64,000 bases of DNA from Manduca sexta. Taxonomy: Eukaryota; Arthropoda; Insecta; Lepidoptera; Sphingidae. The stretch is from assembly GCF_014839805.1 (NCBI RefSeq), contig NC_051138.1, positions 3,656,983 to 3,720,982 on the forward strand, written 5' to 3'. The stretch's first letter is position 1; each line of letters begins with the position of its first letter. The position numbers and the translations under genes are program-made. Of this stretch, positions 1 to 13,545 are shown one piece after another. Under the pieces are notes generated by a model. The model did no database searches and was not told the origin of the DNA. It was given only the letters and a program-made list of their open reading frames with translations.

Positions 1-3000
1 CAACGGCAAAAATATGACATCATTAAATTAGTCATCGGAAGTATTCCATAAGACATGTACTGATATACCAACCAATATAAAAAACGGAAGCCTACCTGTG
101 TTTATAACCTCAAATTTTCCTGATCTCATGGCGTTTGTTGACAAAATACTGTTACAAAACTTTACGTTTTCTTCTCGGCACACACTTTATTACATAAACA
201 TAAATCACAGCTTAAGGACTCAAATTTTAACACTTGACCAATTATCTTTGAACATAACATTCAAATGAGTACTACTTTCTATATGAAATTCATAAAGGCA
301 GTTCCCGTATAAAGTTGAATCGTCGGGTGTACCGCGAAGCGCGGTGGTACGGCGACGTCATGCCCAATTTATCACCGCGCTGTTATCAATTTAACACGTA
401 GATAAAAATATCATTCGCCAGATACGAAACGTGGCTCACAAACAATTTTCGGTATTTTTAGGCGTTTTCAAACGTTCTGGGGCATGTTTGCATCGTAATG
501 CCCACGCCCTGATTTGTAAGACGGTGTCCGTACAAGGAGGTAAGTGCAAAGGAATAGTTGTTGAATCAGTAATGTTCTAATAATATTATCATGCCTTAAT
601 CCGTGCATTCAACCCTATAAGCGTTCAGATAAAAAGTCGTCGCTAATATAATTTGTACCTATTTATAAAAAGAGTGTGAAAATTGTGCACAAGTACATCT
701 TTTCTGACTATTAATTAGATTTTTTTTCTATCTCCGAACACTAACATAAACTTTCATCTATTTCAAGTAATGAAAGACTACTGCGCAAGCGTCCCACAGC
801 GGACGTAAAATAACGCGGGTCTGCCTTAATATTTTTTCGCTTAAACTTGTTAATATCATTGTTACATAACGTTTTAAGGATATGCAAATAATAGTGCAAT
901 AACCTCCACTTATAGATTATCTGGATTTTTAATACAGTCAAGATTTTTTTGTTCATAAAGCTAACTAAAGGCTGAATAAAAAGATCGTGTAGTATATAAT
1001 TATTAAATATAATAACAGCCCTTGGAACAAGTAGGGTTAATAACTTTAAATTTTTATGAAAACGCATATAAAATAGTTGCTTCGACGGAGTCGGTTTAAA
1101 AGAAAAAAGTTTTCAAGAATTATTAATTATCAAATGACGCTTGTAACTTCATACCAATATATTAATTATATATGTATAACTGATATATGTATGTATACTA
1201 TGTATTACATATGTTATGTATGTATACTATACGTATATTTATGTATAGATTATTGGTTAAAAAATAAAATAATTTTAATTATATATTCTTAAAGCCCTAC
1301 CGGCTTTCATTTATTTTTATCGAAATATTTTTTACTTAAACAGTTAAATGTAATACCAATGAATAATGTTATTTTTTCAATTTGTAAAAAATGTGTATAA
1401 TGTAATGACTAAAATACTTTTACTCCTTATTTAGTCAGTTCTTTTAAAATGTCATGTAAAAAGCACATAATGTTGGGTAATGGCCGATACGGAAAATTAT
1501 GAACATTAACTCATAGTTTTTTAACAAAATTGTACAGAAACGTTAATAAAATTATAGAATATTTATAACCGCACTGTTATGTTACTTAAATTTTGATTCT
1601 CGTGGTAATTAACTTGTTTATAAATTTAAAAGAAATACCAAATTACCTCGGCTTATAAATAAAAAATAATATTATTTTCTGAAAGCATTGAGGATTGTTG
1701 TTTGTCGATAGAAAAAAACATAATATGATTAATGTTTTTATTTTATATTCTTTTAAGAAATTAGGTAGTGAAAATGATTTATTAATTATTTTTATTTTAT
1801 CAAGATTTGCTCTGTGTGCCTTCGAAAATCTAATAAGAGAGTAAATAGGCGTATTAGTAATTTTATTATGAATTGTTTATGATTTGTGAATTGAATATTA
1901 TTATATTAAATAATCGACTTTCATAGATTTTAACATTTTTCATAGAATGGTCTCTTAGTAAAATAATGTTGATCTTGTATCTTCAAAAATAACTTATCAT
2001 TTTCCTCTTTTTGGAGTTTAGACTTGTTAACGATTTATAAAATATTTTGCAAGAATTTTAATGCGTTATTAATTATTATTTTATTGGTGATTTCACATAT
2101 AAGATTCAAATGATTTTAATATCTTATTTGTGTTAAAAATAATACCATCAGACGCCTCTTAGTTATACAGTTATATTTCTAACAAGATATATTTTTAGTT
2201 TCTATGTTTATAGATTATAAAAATTAAATGCCATGAAAATCTTTAGAAAACAGTGATACCATTAATATTATTAATTATTTTATATCATCATGGGGGATAT
2301 TATTTTATTAAATATAGATATTATTTAATTTTGGTATTGTGGACTTTTATGACCGTTTTTGAATTTTTTTAATAATAAAAATATTCAAGCGCAAGATAAA
2401 ATAGATAATTAGACTTTAGACTAAATTAGACTTTAATTCGGTATTATACAAAACCAAGACTATTATTAGTATTATAAATATTGTAGGTAAATCTATAGTA
2501 TAGTCAATATTTTAGCTCTCAATATTCCAGTACTTTTCATGCGTTAACATCAGAGGAAATTATTTACATTCCATGGGACTAAATTAGGATTTTAGATTTT
2601 GACAATTAGGTAGTTTTGATTTTGCGAAAATTTTGCTTTTATTTATTCTTGAACAATTTATACTTATTAGATGAAAATATTCATTAGATTTATTACTAAA
2701 ATAGAATCGAAGTTCTTGGTATATTACCTACGTTAGTCGGTCGCTAACTGAGAATTCTCTACATTATTTATATATTAATTCGTGAAGCAAAAAATTTGTA
2801 TTTCTTTTCACGAAAATTACTCGACTTGAAGCGTATTTGGCACAGTTAAAATTTATATGGAGAAGGAGTGCTGAAAATTTTTATTTTATAATACTTATGT
2901 AATATGCATTAGAATCACGTTAAATTAGTAAAAAAAATATAACACACACTGCCACGCGTTTGGCACACGTGGATACTCTTTTATTTATTTTTAAAGTTGG

Positions 3001-4289
3001 TACTCTAACTGAGAGGAGATTAATATTTTTTTGTCTTCAGTATCTTACTGAATATGAAACATAATCATAATTTTTTACATACATTAACAAGTGATTGTGA
3101 AAAGGAAACTTTGTACCTGTTTTTAAGCTTATTGCGTGCTCGGAGGAACACTGCCCTCCGAGCACGCAATAAGCTTTGGCATAATTTAAGTTTATGTAGA
3201 GAGGGGGATCAATAATATTTATGTACCTATAATATGTGTACAAATATATTATTTGCCGGTCGAATTTCCGCAGGTGGTCGACATCTAATATAATTAATTA
3301 TTTAATTAAGTAAATAATTATTACCTACTGCTGCAAAGTGTACCCCGATTAAACGAGATTGCGGACAATTATTGAAAAAAAAAACTAAGGACTAATTAAC
3401 ATATTTGTAGTTGAACTTGAAACTGTCTTTGCACCTATTAACATACTCTTCTAAATCGTTTTTTGACAGCAGGAAGACTATTAAGAATTTTTATGATCTA
3501 ATTTTCTTAATAAATATGATAGAAATTTGAAACAAACCAAAATACTAACCGAATAAATAATAAATATATGATGAATCTAGAAATAAGTAAGTTGGATGGG
3601 AGTCAAGAAATCGTAGTTTGAGAGTTCAGTTACCGCGACAATTTATGCTTGATCCGCGCAGTCTAACCATGCGGTCTATACTCGACGCATGTTGATACAT
3701 AAGCTATACAGACGACATATACTTGTAGCCATTATTTTCGTCTGCAATATTTAATGCAATTTTATTACACAGACGGGGCACAATTAATATATCAAATCCA
3801 AGCGTAATCGTCTTCACCTGTTCAATATAAAGATGACTTCTGAATGAGTACATTATATGGATACTAACGAACCTAGCCATGAGCGACACATAAATTAGAT
3901 AAAAAATTGTCTTATAAATATTCCAGAGTAATTTGGCCGGCGACGCAGCCTCGGCCGCAGACCATTACTATGACATACGGCCTGATATAAACAAACCGTG
4001 TGGCGATTGGTAATGTCAACATACTCACAATTAGATAAAGGCGGACAGACGCCGGCGTATTCGACTCCGCGGATATTCACAGCGTGCGTACACGAAATCC
4101 GCAGATATCCGTCATAATCTGGCGCAAGCCCTGGATTACAGCTCTCCGGCGGCCGTCACCCACTAACGTAAACACAAGAACGGCGCTCACCGATACCGAT
4201 AAATCAAAGCGCACGATCGCGACGTCGTTTATCCGCTAAATCCTGTCGGGATCGCGTAAAAAATACTAGTATTAAAAACAGTCTTAAGT
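1..4289. other. AT-rich non-coding DNA, no gene seen
   Basis: Very AT-rich with only short chance ORFs. A GC-richer patch lies at 330-560. A TA/TG microsatellite-like stretch lies at 1160-1250. The hairpin repeat at 3101-3210 is the only other structure noted. Confidence 0.7.
3101..3210. repeat. Dispersed repeat containing a perfect 22-bp hairpin
   Basis: Positions 3125-3146 (aagcttattgcgtgctcgga, then gg) and 3155-3176 are perfect reverse complements around the 8-nt loop 3147-3154. The flanks (aggaaactttg.. and ..tagagagggggatc) match a second, diverged copy at 7528-7610 that lacks the palindrome. Confidence 0.75.
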
Positions 4290-5520
4290 GGGCTTACGTA
4301 CGCGGCGCGGCCGGCCCGCGCTCGCTCTAATCTCGGCCACTTCCCGGACCAATTTGAACCTAACTCCACCACTCTATACATCACGCGGCCGCCCGCCCAC
4401 CGCGCCTCCGAGCGCTCTCCGCGCTAGCCGTCTCTCTCACTCCCGCCTCACACCGCCTATCACCGTCTTTGTCGCGCTGCAATCTCGCTCTCTGAAACTT
4501 CAGTGCGTGCGAGTGAGCGACGTGGTGGCGCGGGGTGAGCGGTGGCCGGCGGAGCGGAGAAGTGCGCGGCGGAGCGGAGCGGGGGTGCGGGGGCACCGGC
4601 AGTCAGCTGGCCGAACTTGTGCGAATAAAATCGACTTTTTATCGGCTCGATGACGTCGCGTGACGTCACTGTTTACTCTTGAGTAGTGTAAGCGGCGGTC
4701 CTCGCCGATGCCGTCCACGCGCACCTTAAGAGAATAATACAGGTTTCTTCCGCTATCGTGTATATGAAGACTCTATGTAAATTTCTCAACAAGTTTTAAA
4801 GTAGTATATTAGTAGTGTTCAGCATTGTGTGTCTGGAAACAACGCTGCATATCAATGTTAAAGTCAACTCGCGCTCCTGCGCTCGGCGAACTCTATCAGC
4901 AAAAACTCATTTAAATGGTGCAATATGTTTTCCTTAAACCGTAAAATAATTGCAGTTTAAATCGCTCGGCGTGCAGTTGAGTCGCCGCAATAAATAAGCG
5001 CCGAGCGGGCTCGCAACGTAAACAGATCGGGCGCATTAACCGCGCGTCGGCGTACATAAAGAGAGCGGTATAAATATAAAGTTCCCACTCGCCGCCGCGC
5101 AAACTTAGCTAAACAACGCCATAATTGCCTTCATTACTTAAATTACTCAAATTATTTATTCAAAAAGCTGGCAACATTTAGGCAACGGCGGCCCCTCCCT
5201 GGGGCGAGGCGGGGCCAATGGCAAAGGGAACCGCGGGTGGGCGGGGCCGCGGCAACATGGCGGCGCCGTCCCGCCAGCCGACGGCCCGCATGCTGTTTCA
5301 GTCTGTTTTTCACGCGCTGAGTTTCGCGCGTTGGCGTGTGTAGGTAATTAGTTGCATTGTTAATGAGTGCGTAGCGGCTGCGTAGCCGAATGTGATGCTA
5401 CGCGAGGCCTGTGCGTGCTACGCGGCTACGACGGCGTCGCTACGAAATTGTGTCCCGACGGGAATGAGCCGACGCGACGCGACGTCGGCGGCACCGCGGC
5501 GGCACCAATATGTGAACTAT
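4290..5520. promoter_or_regulatory. CpG-rich promoter-like block with no identified gene
   Basis: This block is strikingly GC- and CpG-rich against about 30-35% GC around it. It contains Inr-like cttcagtgcg near 4499, a CRE pair TGACGTCG/TGACGTCA at 4651-4658 and 4661-4668, a strong TATA box TATAAATA at 5069-5076, and AACATGGCGGC (YY1-like) at 5254-5264. The ATG at 5257 opens only 28 codons (stop 5341-5343). I infer a transcription start or non-coding first exon of a gene whose coding exons are outside the window or unrecognised. Confidence 0.5.
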
Positions 5521-6104
5521 ATCGTCGGTGATACTGTAATTCTTTATCTAATAATTGCACTGAATTACCTTTAATTTTTTCATTAATTAAGCATCGCGCC
5601 ATTTATATCTTTCGTAATACACGAGTTTATATTATTACTTTTATACTTACCTTCTATAAAAGAACCAAAGGCACCTAAAATGTGTTGCACTATCACCGAT
5701 TGATATAATTATTAGCCTAACAATTTAACTTATTTTGTGATTGGATCGTTGTATATTTCGTCTGTTCCACAATATTGTATTTAAACATTTCCTCTATTTA
5801 TAAACTAATAGATATTACAAATCACAACTTACGTATTATCATGCGCAAAAATCCAAATAATTAGATTTTTCTAATACCTATTTAGTATAAAATATAATTT
5901 ATATTTGTCCATCAGAAGTTATTACAATTTACAACAGAACCCAATACAAGATACATAGCCGCGGTAATAGTAAAATATATTATAAATAAAGATTTTTGCA
6001 GACTGTACTGTGTATTATATTACTGTAATTTTATACATTTTACAGATAATTAATTATTATTGATAATTTGAATGTAAATAATAAATGTACATATGTATAT
6101 TGTC

Positions 6105-6238
6105 CAGTGGCGAAGGGTCCTTATAAACAGATTCCTGACAGCTTCCCTTTTTGAGTTTATATACCTAAAATCTAATTAATTATCATAACAACGATTTGCA
6201 GACTGCAATCTATCGGCAAATTTCACCCTTCGCCTCTG
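6105..6238. mobile_element. MITE-like element with CAGTGGCGAAG inverted ends (copy A)
   Basis: Starts cagtggcgaagggtcc and ends tttcacccttcgcctctg. Related to 40207-40374 in inverse orientation; the two share both ends and a tcccttt..tata stretch. Confidence 0.65.
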
Positions 6239-7527
6239 ATATTGTCTTAAATCTGAACTAATTGTAAATTTTAAGATAACATCTCTATTTGTTAGATAGT
6301 AAATAGATAATCTAATTTACCTTACAAGTTCAACTGTGATGATAGTTGAAAATAAAAATTAAATTATATTTTACCAATATTTGTTACTAAAAAGTTTGAA
6401 ACGTTTGACACACAAAACGAAAATGTATTTATTAATATTAATTAAAAATCCTTGATAGATACTTGGAAAACGATTAATTATTTTAAGCGAAGATTATGGA
6501 TTATTAAAAACTGTATAAACGAACCGACGTTTCATTTTTATTTGATAAATGACATACATCATAATCCCGATCATACCATGATTATAAGTTGGATTAAAAC
6601 GCGATAATAGTATTAAATAAGTTGTTATCTTCTAGATTTTTTTAAGAATTAGCTCTTGTAATGATTGAGTGGATGGGCGTCTATGTGTCTGAACGAGGTG
6701 TGTTGCTTCAAAATAACACCCAATAGTACTCAAATCCTTCATGCATAATTAAAAAAAATTGCTGTCTTAATTTATTGCGAAAGTTAGTTTATTTGCTTAA
6801 AACAACCCAGAAACAACTAAACGGATTTGAATGAATTTTGCCGCACGGGTAGACCTAGATCAACACATAGGCTTTGTATCCCGGTAATTTGCTCCAATGG
6901 GAAATAATAGAGTTATTTAATCTGAATATTTAAATGACGCGTTCGTGGTTTTAGCAACTTTTTAGCGGGAAAGTTGTATCACGCGGGATAAGCCGTACTC
7001 ACTAAGCGAGATTATAGTATGAGCGTATATAAAATATGGATCAAGAAGCCTCAGTTAAATACCCAATCCTTTTAGATTCTACCATAATTTACCTAGGAAA
7101 GGGTCTTCTAGAAGAAATTGAATTAAACATAAGGTTATAATCTAAATCATACAGTGCAACATGTATAAAATATTAAATTGCGTTGAAGCTGATTCGAGTG
7201 TAGCTAAAACGAGGCAAAACATACTATAATTATAAAATAGTGGGTCTATATCGATGGTATATCTTGTAAAGTAACTTTTCTTATTGTTGAATCTTAGATT
7301 TGAATATAAAAAGTTATATGAAAATATATTTTTGAAGCTGTATTGAAATTTACTGTTACAATATCCAACTCCAATACTTATTATACTCATGTTTTAACCT
7401 TTGATATAAATGCATTTAGTAATATAAACCAGAACCTATTGTACATATTTTTTATTTCTAATACAAAATTATATAATTAACTTTCAATTATATTGTGATG
7501 TGTGTATCAATGTAACTTGATATTAAA

Positions 7528-7610
7528 AGAAAACTTTGCACTTTTAGGCAAATTGCGCGCACGGAGGAGTATGAGATTTGGTGTAATTAAAGTTCATAAT
7601 ATAGAGGATA
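7528..7610. repeat. Diverged copy of the 3101-3210 repeat
   Basis: Shares gaaaactttgcac, aaattgcgcgcacggagga, taattaaagtt and atagaggat with the copy at 3101-3210, without the inverted right arm. Confidence 0.55.
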
Positions 7611-8269
7611 ACCGCAGAAAAATATAATATATGATAATATGTATTGAAAATATGTTACATTTATCAGTCGAATTTTAGCCACAAGACAACTACAAGTATG
7701 AAGTAATATCTGAATCTTCTAGGAGTTGACTACAGTACTTTATTAATTCATGATTAAAAGCTCTGTGCTTAAAATACGGCTAAAAACACGACGCGACTCC
7801 GTGTCGTGTTATTATGATTGGTTGACAGACCAACAAATGACCGACGCATTCGTCTCTAGATAATTCATAAAATTATTATTATTAATAAAGTTGTAAAAAT
7901 ATTAAGTTTATTTGTAGAGAGCTAAATAATGCTTTAAATCTTTTTCTATTTAATACCTCACGGTCTTCGGGTACCATATGTTTATGATTTGATTTTAATT
8001 CGGTACTGTTGTTATATTTTTACAGCCGCGAACAAAAACTATTAAAAATATGCTTACTGGGAAAAAGCAAAAGCGATAATTTTGATTATTTATATATTTA
8101 TTAGTACCGCCACATTGTACATATAATAACAGTAGAGTAGTCTTAAACATATTATTATAGTCACTAATATATACAACAAGTTCGGCGTACATAACATTTG
8201 CCACAGTACTCAGCAAGTAGCAGATTTTTATGAAACCTCAAGATGGTAATGCTATATGTACAGCTATAA

Positions 8270-8500
8270 GTATATTATATGTCTAAATATTTAATCTTGG
8301 CACATGAGATTACTGACATGTGGGATGTGGACTCTACAATTATTGTCCCGATTGTCGTTTCTGCGCATGGGTTAATAGCAACGAGCTTCGACCAACATCT
8401 TCAGAAGCTCTCAATTGGCCGTTGGGTCGGAGGCCAGATGCAGAAGGCAGTATTGCTGGACACGGCGCGCATTGTGAGATTCCTCATTTTGAATCCCTAA
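8270..8500 (+). pseudogene. Non-LTR retrotransposon reverse-transcriptase C-terminal remnant
   Basis: The reading frame from about 8282 encodes LAHEITDMWDVDST, IIVPIVVSAHGLI and MQKAVLLDTARIVRFL before a stop. The series 'IVPIVVSxxGxI..QKAVLLxTARIVRxFL' is recalled from the C-terminus of many insect LINE ORFs. Only about 73 codons remain. Confidence 0.7.
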
Positions 8501-9107
8501 CCGCCGGTGGCTTGGGTCTTGAGCTTCATTCATTCATTTTTTTATATGCATGCTTTTTATTATAGAATATATTTATAAAAGTGTAAAAAAAACTTTAAAA
8601 TATAGAGAATGAGGATATTAATGAAAATACACATTTTTTTACCACAGATAAAAAAATACTTGAAAATACTTTATGTAAATAGATATTATTGAGACTCAAT
8701 CATATCTAAAATCTTAAGAATTTTGAAACTTTTTGACTGCACAAACGATTTAAACAGTACATATAACAAACTAGCTTCTATATAGGGCTCTAAGTAGAAG
8801 CTCGTAGTAGCGATAAAAATCCTACAAGGCATAGTTTAACTATGTAGGTACCTATCGATGACGAAGGACACAAAATACAGGTACTTATACTAATTATAGT
8901 TAGATTTTAGCCCAATTTGCTATAATTATTAATTATTTATTTATTAATAATATATTTATTAATAGTTTGCTTACTTACATAATGGAAGCCAACAGGAATC
9001 GGGTAATACTGATCCTCCGCTACTGGTACCTACCTACTACTAAAAAAGTATGCAGAACCAGATTTCTATTAGAGAATATTACCTTTTACGTACTAATTTA
9101 AATATTG

Positions 9108-9420
9108 GCTTATTAGGTGAGGGATTAGGGATGTCCCATTATTTATTTTACCGGGATAAAAAATAACATACCTATACCTACATCAAATACATCGTCTATC
9201 TATACGCCAAATTTCAACCAAATCTGTTAAACAATTTTTGCATGGCTTATTAGGTGAAGGATTAGGGAAGTCCCATTGTATGTTTTTTCCGGAAAAAAAA
9301 TTATATACCTACATTAATCAAAGACATGATCTATCTATATGCCAAATATATCCGTTAAGCGGTTTTTGAGTTTACTAACAAATATCCAGACAAACAAACT
9401 TCGCCTTTATAATATTGGTA
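9108..9420 (+). mobile_element. Two tandem LINE 3'-tail-like units
   Basis: The block ggcttattaggtgagggat, gtcccatt, ccgggataaaaaa, catc..ctatctatacgccaaat, ccgttaa..ttttt occurs twice (9108-9240, 9241-9420). The second ends tcgcctttataatattgg. This is a recurrent lepidopteran non-LTR tail. Confidence 0.65.
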
Positions 9421-9844
9421 AGAAAGATTATTACCCTGAAATATCCTTAACAATATTTTCCCTATTGGTAAAATCGACGCCTTACTCTCTATCTCCAAGT
9501 ATTCAATCAATTTAATCTGGTATTAAAATATAATAGCCTACATGATAAAGTTGGAACTCCGCCTACATATAAAAATATATAACCGGAAAATATATAATCC
9601 CAATACCTTAGTGTTGCTATTTATATTACGGAAGTCCTAGAAAAAAAAGTAATAATATGATTGTAACCATCAACGACAAAAGTAAATATTGCTACTTCTA
9701 TCATTATTTGTTATCGTACATAAATATTTTGAGTAATATAATTGTAATAAGTTTAAACTAGAAGCGTCATGCTGCTTCGTTCGTTCTTCATTTTATATCT
9801 GTTCATAATATAATTCTAAAATAATGCTTATTATTGTTTGTTTT

Positions 9845-10015
9845 TGCGGCTTCGCCCGTTTGAAAGAGATTTTCCGGGATAAAAGTCCCGTTAAATATTA
9901 TCCCGATAAAAAGAATAGCCTACGTCCTTTCCACTGTCAAAAACTATTTCCATAGAAAATTCCATCGAAATACGTTCAGTAGTTTCGTGTTTATCGCATT
10001 TTGACAGGCAGTGGC
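9845..10015. mobile_element. LINE-tail-like fragment
   Basis: Contains ttcgcccgtttgaaagag, ccgggataaaagtccc, tagcctacgtcc and cagtagtttcgtgttt, in the order typical of these tails. Confidence 0.5.
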
Positions 10016-10704
10016 GGCGGGGACCTTTATTTTGTAATATGTGTAAGGATATTATATGATGTAACCTAACCTAAGAGTTGGAAGTTGAACGCATTGAAAG
10101 CCAAGTTCAATGTTCACGTCTAGCTTACCTCCAACTCAAACAATTTAAGTGGGGAAAAGTTCAAATGAAACAGCTCTGTGTTCGTAAACCAAAATGAACT
10201 GCGTAGATGCTTCAAATAAATCTGGGGATATAGAAAAGAAAGCTACATCAGAAATGTGCAGAAAATCGCGTTTGAGTATGATTTGAGAAGTGAGAAAGAG
10301 ATATTGAATGCGCGATGATAAGTTGATGATCATTTTCAATTTAGAAATAAGTAAGCATATCTGTTGAATAGAACGTCTGAACGAAATCGTAATAAATATC
10401 ATATTTTTTTATTATATAGCCGTCACAACAGATCATGCGTACTTTCCTATGTTGCAACTGATGTCTAACCACCACGGAAACTCCAAGAAACTACTCTTAA
10501 TGTACGCAATACTCTACACAGAAGGACACAATAATATGTTCAAAAGATATTAAAAGCTTTTAACAATCATATTTAAACAAAATCCGATATAAAATTAGGG
10601 GTAAAAGTGACAGGAGAACTGGTTTATAATTAGAGTATAGGACTGATACTTACTTATATATTTCTCTATATATAGTATATTACCGTACACGTTCGGTAAC
10701 AAAA

Positions 10705-10869
10705 ATGCCAGTGACGCAAATCAGGCGTTATGTGGCAGACGACAGCGGGCGCTGCGATTACCAACAGATTAACTGTAAGAACATAATCCCGCGTGTGCCA
10801 TCAACACGTGAACTTGACCCCGCAAGCCCACATACGTTTGTACTTGGTACTTGCAATCGTTTATTGTAA
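10705..10869 (+). CDS. Short unexplained ORF (54 codons) or first coding exon
   Basis: The ATG at 10705 has a favourable insect context (aacaaaaATG). The frame stays open to TAA at 10867-10869 in locally GC-richer DNA. It reads MPVTQIRRYVADDSGRCDYQ and onward. A consensus-like donor (gtaaga) at 10773 would cut it after QIN, so it might be a first coding exon. No family is recognised and there is no downstream exon in view. It could equally be chance. Confidence 0.2.
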   Translation: MPVTQIRRYVADDSGRCDYQQINCKNIIPRVPSTRELDPASPHTFVLGTCNRLL

Positions 10870-12294
10870 TTGCTGTAAGAAAGGTAGATTTCAGATTTAG
10901 GCCAAATTGTTAAAATTACTGTTTTTTTACACGGAGAATTAGCAATTACCTGGTTGCTTTACGGGTAAAATAAACAGATGTTAGGTCAAAAGATGTATGT
11001 AAAATTATTCTACCAGATTTAACGGGCTGATCAAAATTACGGTAAGTACTAAATTATGCTAAGTATGTCCAATATAGAGTAAAAGGATTTTTTCATTTTG
11101 AAGCAAATCAACTTCTAACAGAAGAAATAAGGATTTATTATTGTCTCCTCACTTTTACTACATCGTACAACATAACGAATAGGTATTTAATTGTTTGATT
11201 AACGACCGTACAGAAAATCTTGCCTAATGCTAATGATAATTTTTTGAATATGTATCACTGCCCAATATTGTTAAAACAGAGTACGAGTAAACCTATTTGT
11301 AATCTTCTGAGATACCTACTATTATTTGTAACATACATTATTACTTATCTGTGAAGACTTTTAATTACCTTTTTGTTATAGAAAATTTGTACGAAATACA
11401 ACTGTGCTAATTGTTACTTTTCTGTAAACAAATAGAATAATTTAATAATCAATTACATCGATTTTACTTGTAAGCAATTACATCTAAATAAAATCAATGA
11501 AACCGGTAAATTTTTGCGTTACGTGAACACGCGCTAGTTTCATAATGCTTCAACCTATCCCAATAATGTCTAATAAGTCTTACAATCTTAACAGAATCAG
11601 TTTGAAAGTTCAATTGTGTAGTTCACAAGTTTACAGTCTTGCGTCGACATAGGCTTGAATCGGGCAGTCGCGTATTATACAATTATACTTAGATATCCCA
11701 AAAATAATTCAAAAGTAGTATCCAAATTATACCTTATTCGTGATCTAACTAATAAAGTATAATACTAATACTACATACAATACGTTATGAAGTTTAAACC
11801 TCCAACAAATAATTAAAATAAAGCAATTTTCTGCACGATTTAAGTCGTTTATTTCATCCGTTCTATTTTCGGTCTATTTTTATAGTTAGTTTTAATCCCT
11901 TTAATGTTTTTGTACGTCACATGTCTTATAATAAATTGGTCGGCTTGAAACTCATATGGTTTGGTTTGAGGGCAATAAACTAATAATGTATGTTATAATA
12001 ATGAGTCTAATGTATAAGTCAAACGTGGCTAAATATTGGCACGTGACGAAAATACAGCTCAGAATTAAGAGAGAAAATGTTTTATTTATATTTCTTCACT
12101 ACTACTAAAGCGTAATAATTATGGTTTTAAACATATTCGTAACTAGAAAAATTTAATCAATTTCTATTAATAAGAAATGCAACTTTCGATTGACACACAC
12201 ATTTTTAATTACACATGTAGACGTCCATTACAGCTATTTATTACTGCCAGGTATTAAGAATATATTTCGCTTTAAACTTCTATTCTTGTGAGCA

Positions 12295-12452
12295 GAATTT
12301 CGGCCACGGCGGTCAATCTCAACGAAGATCAGCCCCAGGTAAGTATGTACGCAAAACACACGTGCACTCTCTGTTCCTTCACTTTAATAGTCCGATGAGA
12401 CCGCAATCCGACATGACCAGAGAGACATTAGGCGCAGGACCAACGGCTTTAA
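12295..12452 (-). mobile_element. Truncated SINE body, same family as 54911-55260
   Basis: Shares gaatttcggccacggcg, the atctcaacg..gatcag block, the cgtgcactctctgttc block, and gcaatccgacatgacc..gcgcaggac in the same order as the 54911 copy. The tRNA-like head is missing. Confidence 0.8.
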
Positions 12453-13545
12453 TACATTGTGAAGTAATAATATTAAGATGGCGGCATTATATCCTCAGCC
12501 AGCAACGAAATCTCACGTAAAATTGTTGAAATAAAATTGTCAATCATTTTGTAAAGTTATCAAAACGACACCCATTCACGTAACAAGCTTTTAAATACAG
12601 ATGTAAATATCCGATAAGTACCAAAATCATCTGTTGAAAACTATCTAGGTTCTATTTATTTATTTATTTAGTATTTGAAAAACACAATATTATAACCCAA
12701 ACTCAAATATAATACGGTTTACAATAAAAAAAATGTAGTTTAATTCTTATATGCTCTTCATATATACTTTAACAACTATATTCGTATCAAAAGTGCACTA
12801 AATAAAATGGGTTTAGTTTATTCTAGGACACAGCCTCAGTTAAAAACACGTTTGATGATTTATTTCCAACAAAAATACAGTCGCAAAAATTAGAATATCT
12901 AAATCTATCGATAGTACATAAAATCAATAAAATTGATTGTTTTAACGTTAAAATAAACTATTATAATAATTTATAACAAAGTATAAATTCTCTTCTTCAT
13001 AATAAATGGTCAGTAAAATTGACTAATTCACAATATTTAAACTGCGGACGCCTACGTATGGACTGGTAAATATATCATTAACAATTTATTAGGGATATAA
13101 ATATGGTTTGAATGAAGATAAAGATGTTTCAATGTTTATCTATTTGAGATATATTATCAATCTGTTATCGAATAAAAATAGTAAACAAAATTCTTACATT
13201 TATAAATTGATTTGTTGAACACTAAATTAGCATTATAGGCATTGAGTACTTATACTTATAATTATAAGTGTCCAACGTGTACCAGTGCCGGATTTATATT
13301 TTTTATGAGTGTAGGCCATTTTTTTTTCGCCACCCCATGTATGTAAGTTTATGTATGTAGATTTCTAAAATACTTAATAATTTACCATTTGATTGTATTA
13401 TGGAAGGCACTAAAGTTAAATAAACGAATGATTAATTAGATCGAGTGTGCGTCCTCTGAAATCTGATGCCTCGAGTCTGCCGCCCATAGGCCGAGGCCTA
13501 TACGGCCTAAAAAGTAAGTGCTCTTTGTAACACTAAGTAAGCTCT

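Larger units (their letters stand above)
5521..8269. other. AT-rich non-coding DNA
   Basis: No gene seen. Contains MITE copy A (6105-6238), a possible LINE-tail fragment (6790-6990), the repeat at 7528-7610 and a small 8-bp-stem palindrome near 7786-7811. Confidence 0.65.

Noticed and set aside
4288..4653. 121-codon plus-strand ORF and overlapping minus-strand ORFs in the CpG-rich block
   Set aside because: Low-complexity Arg/Ala/Pro translations in several frames at once, explained by base composition. No start context or family resemblance.
5257..5343. 28-codon ORF starting MAAPSRQPTARM
   Set aside because: The ATG lies in a YY1-like motif (AACATGGCGGC) that occurs at transcription starts. 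The peptide is short with no recognised family and no convincing donor before the stop.
10078..10142. Imperfect hairpin resembling a pre-miRNA (gagttgga...tccaactc)
   Set aside because: The middle of the stem has a large asymmetric bulge (about 4 versus 14 nt), unlike a Dicer substrate.
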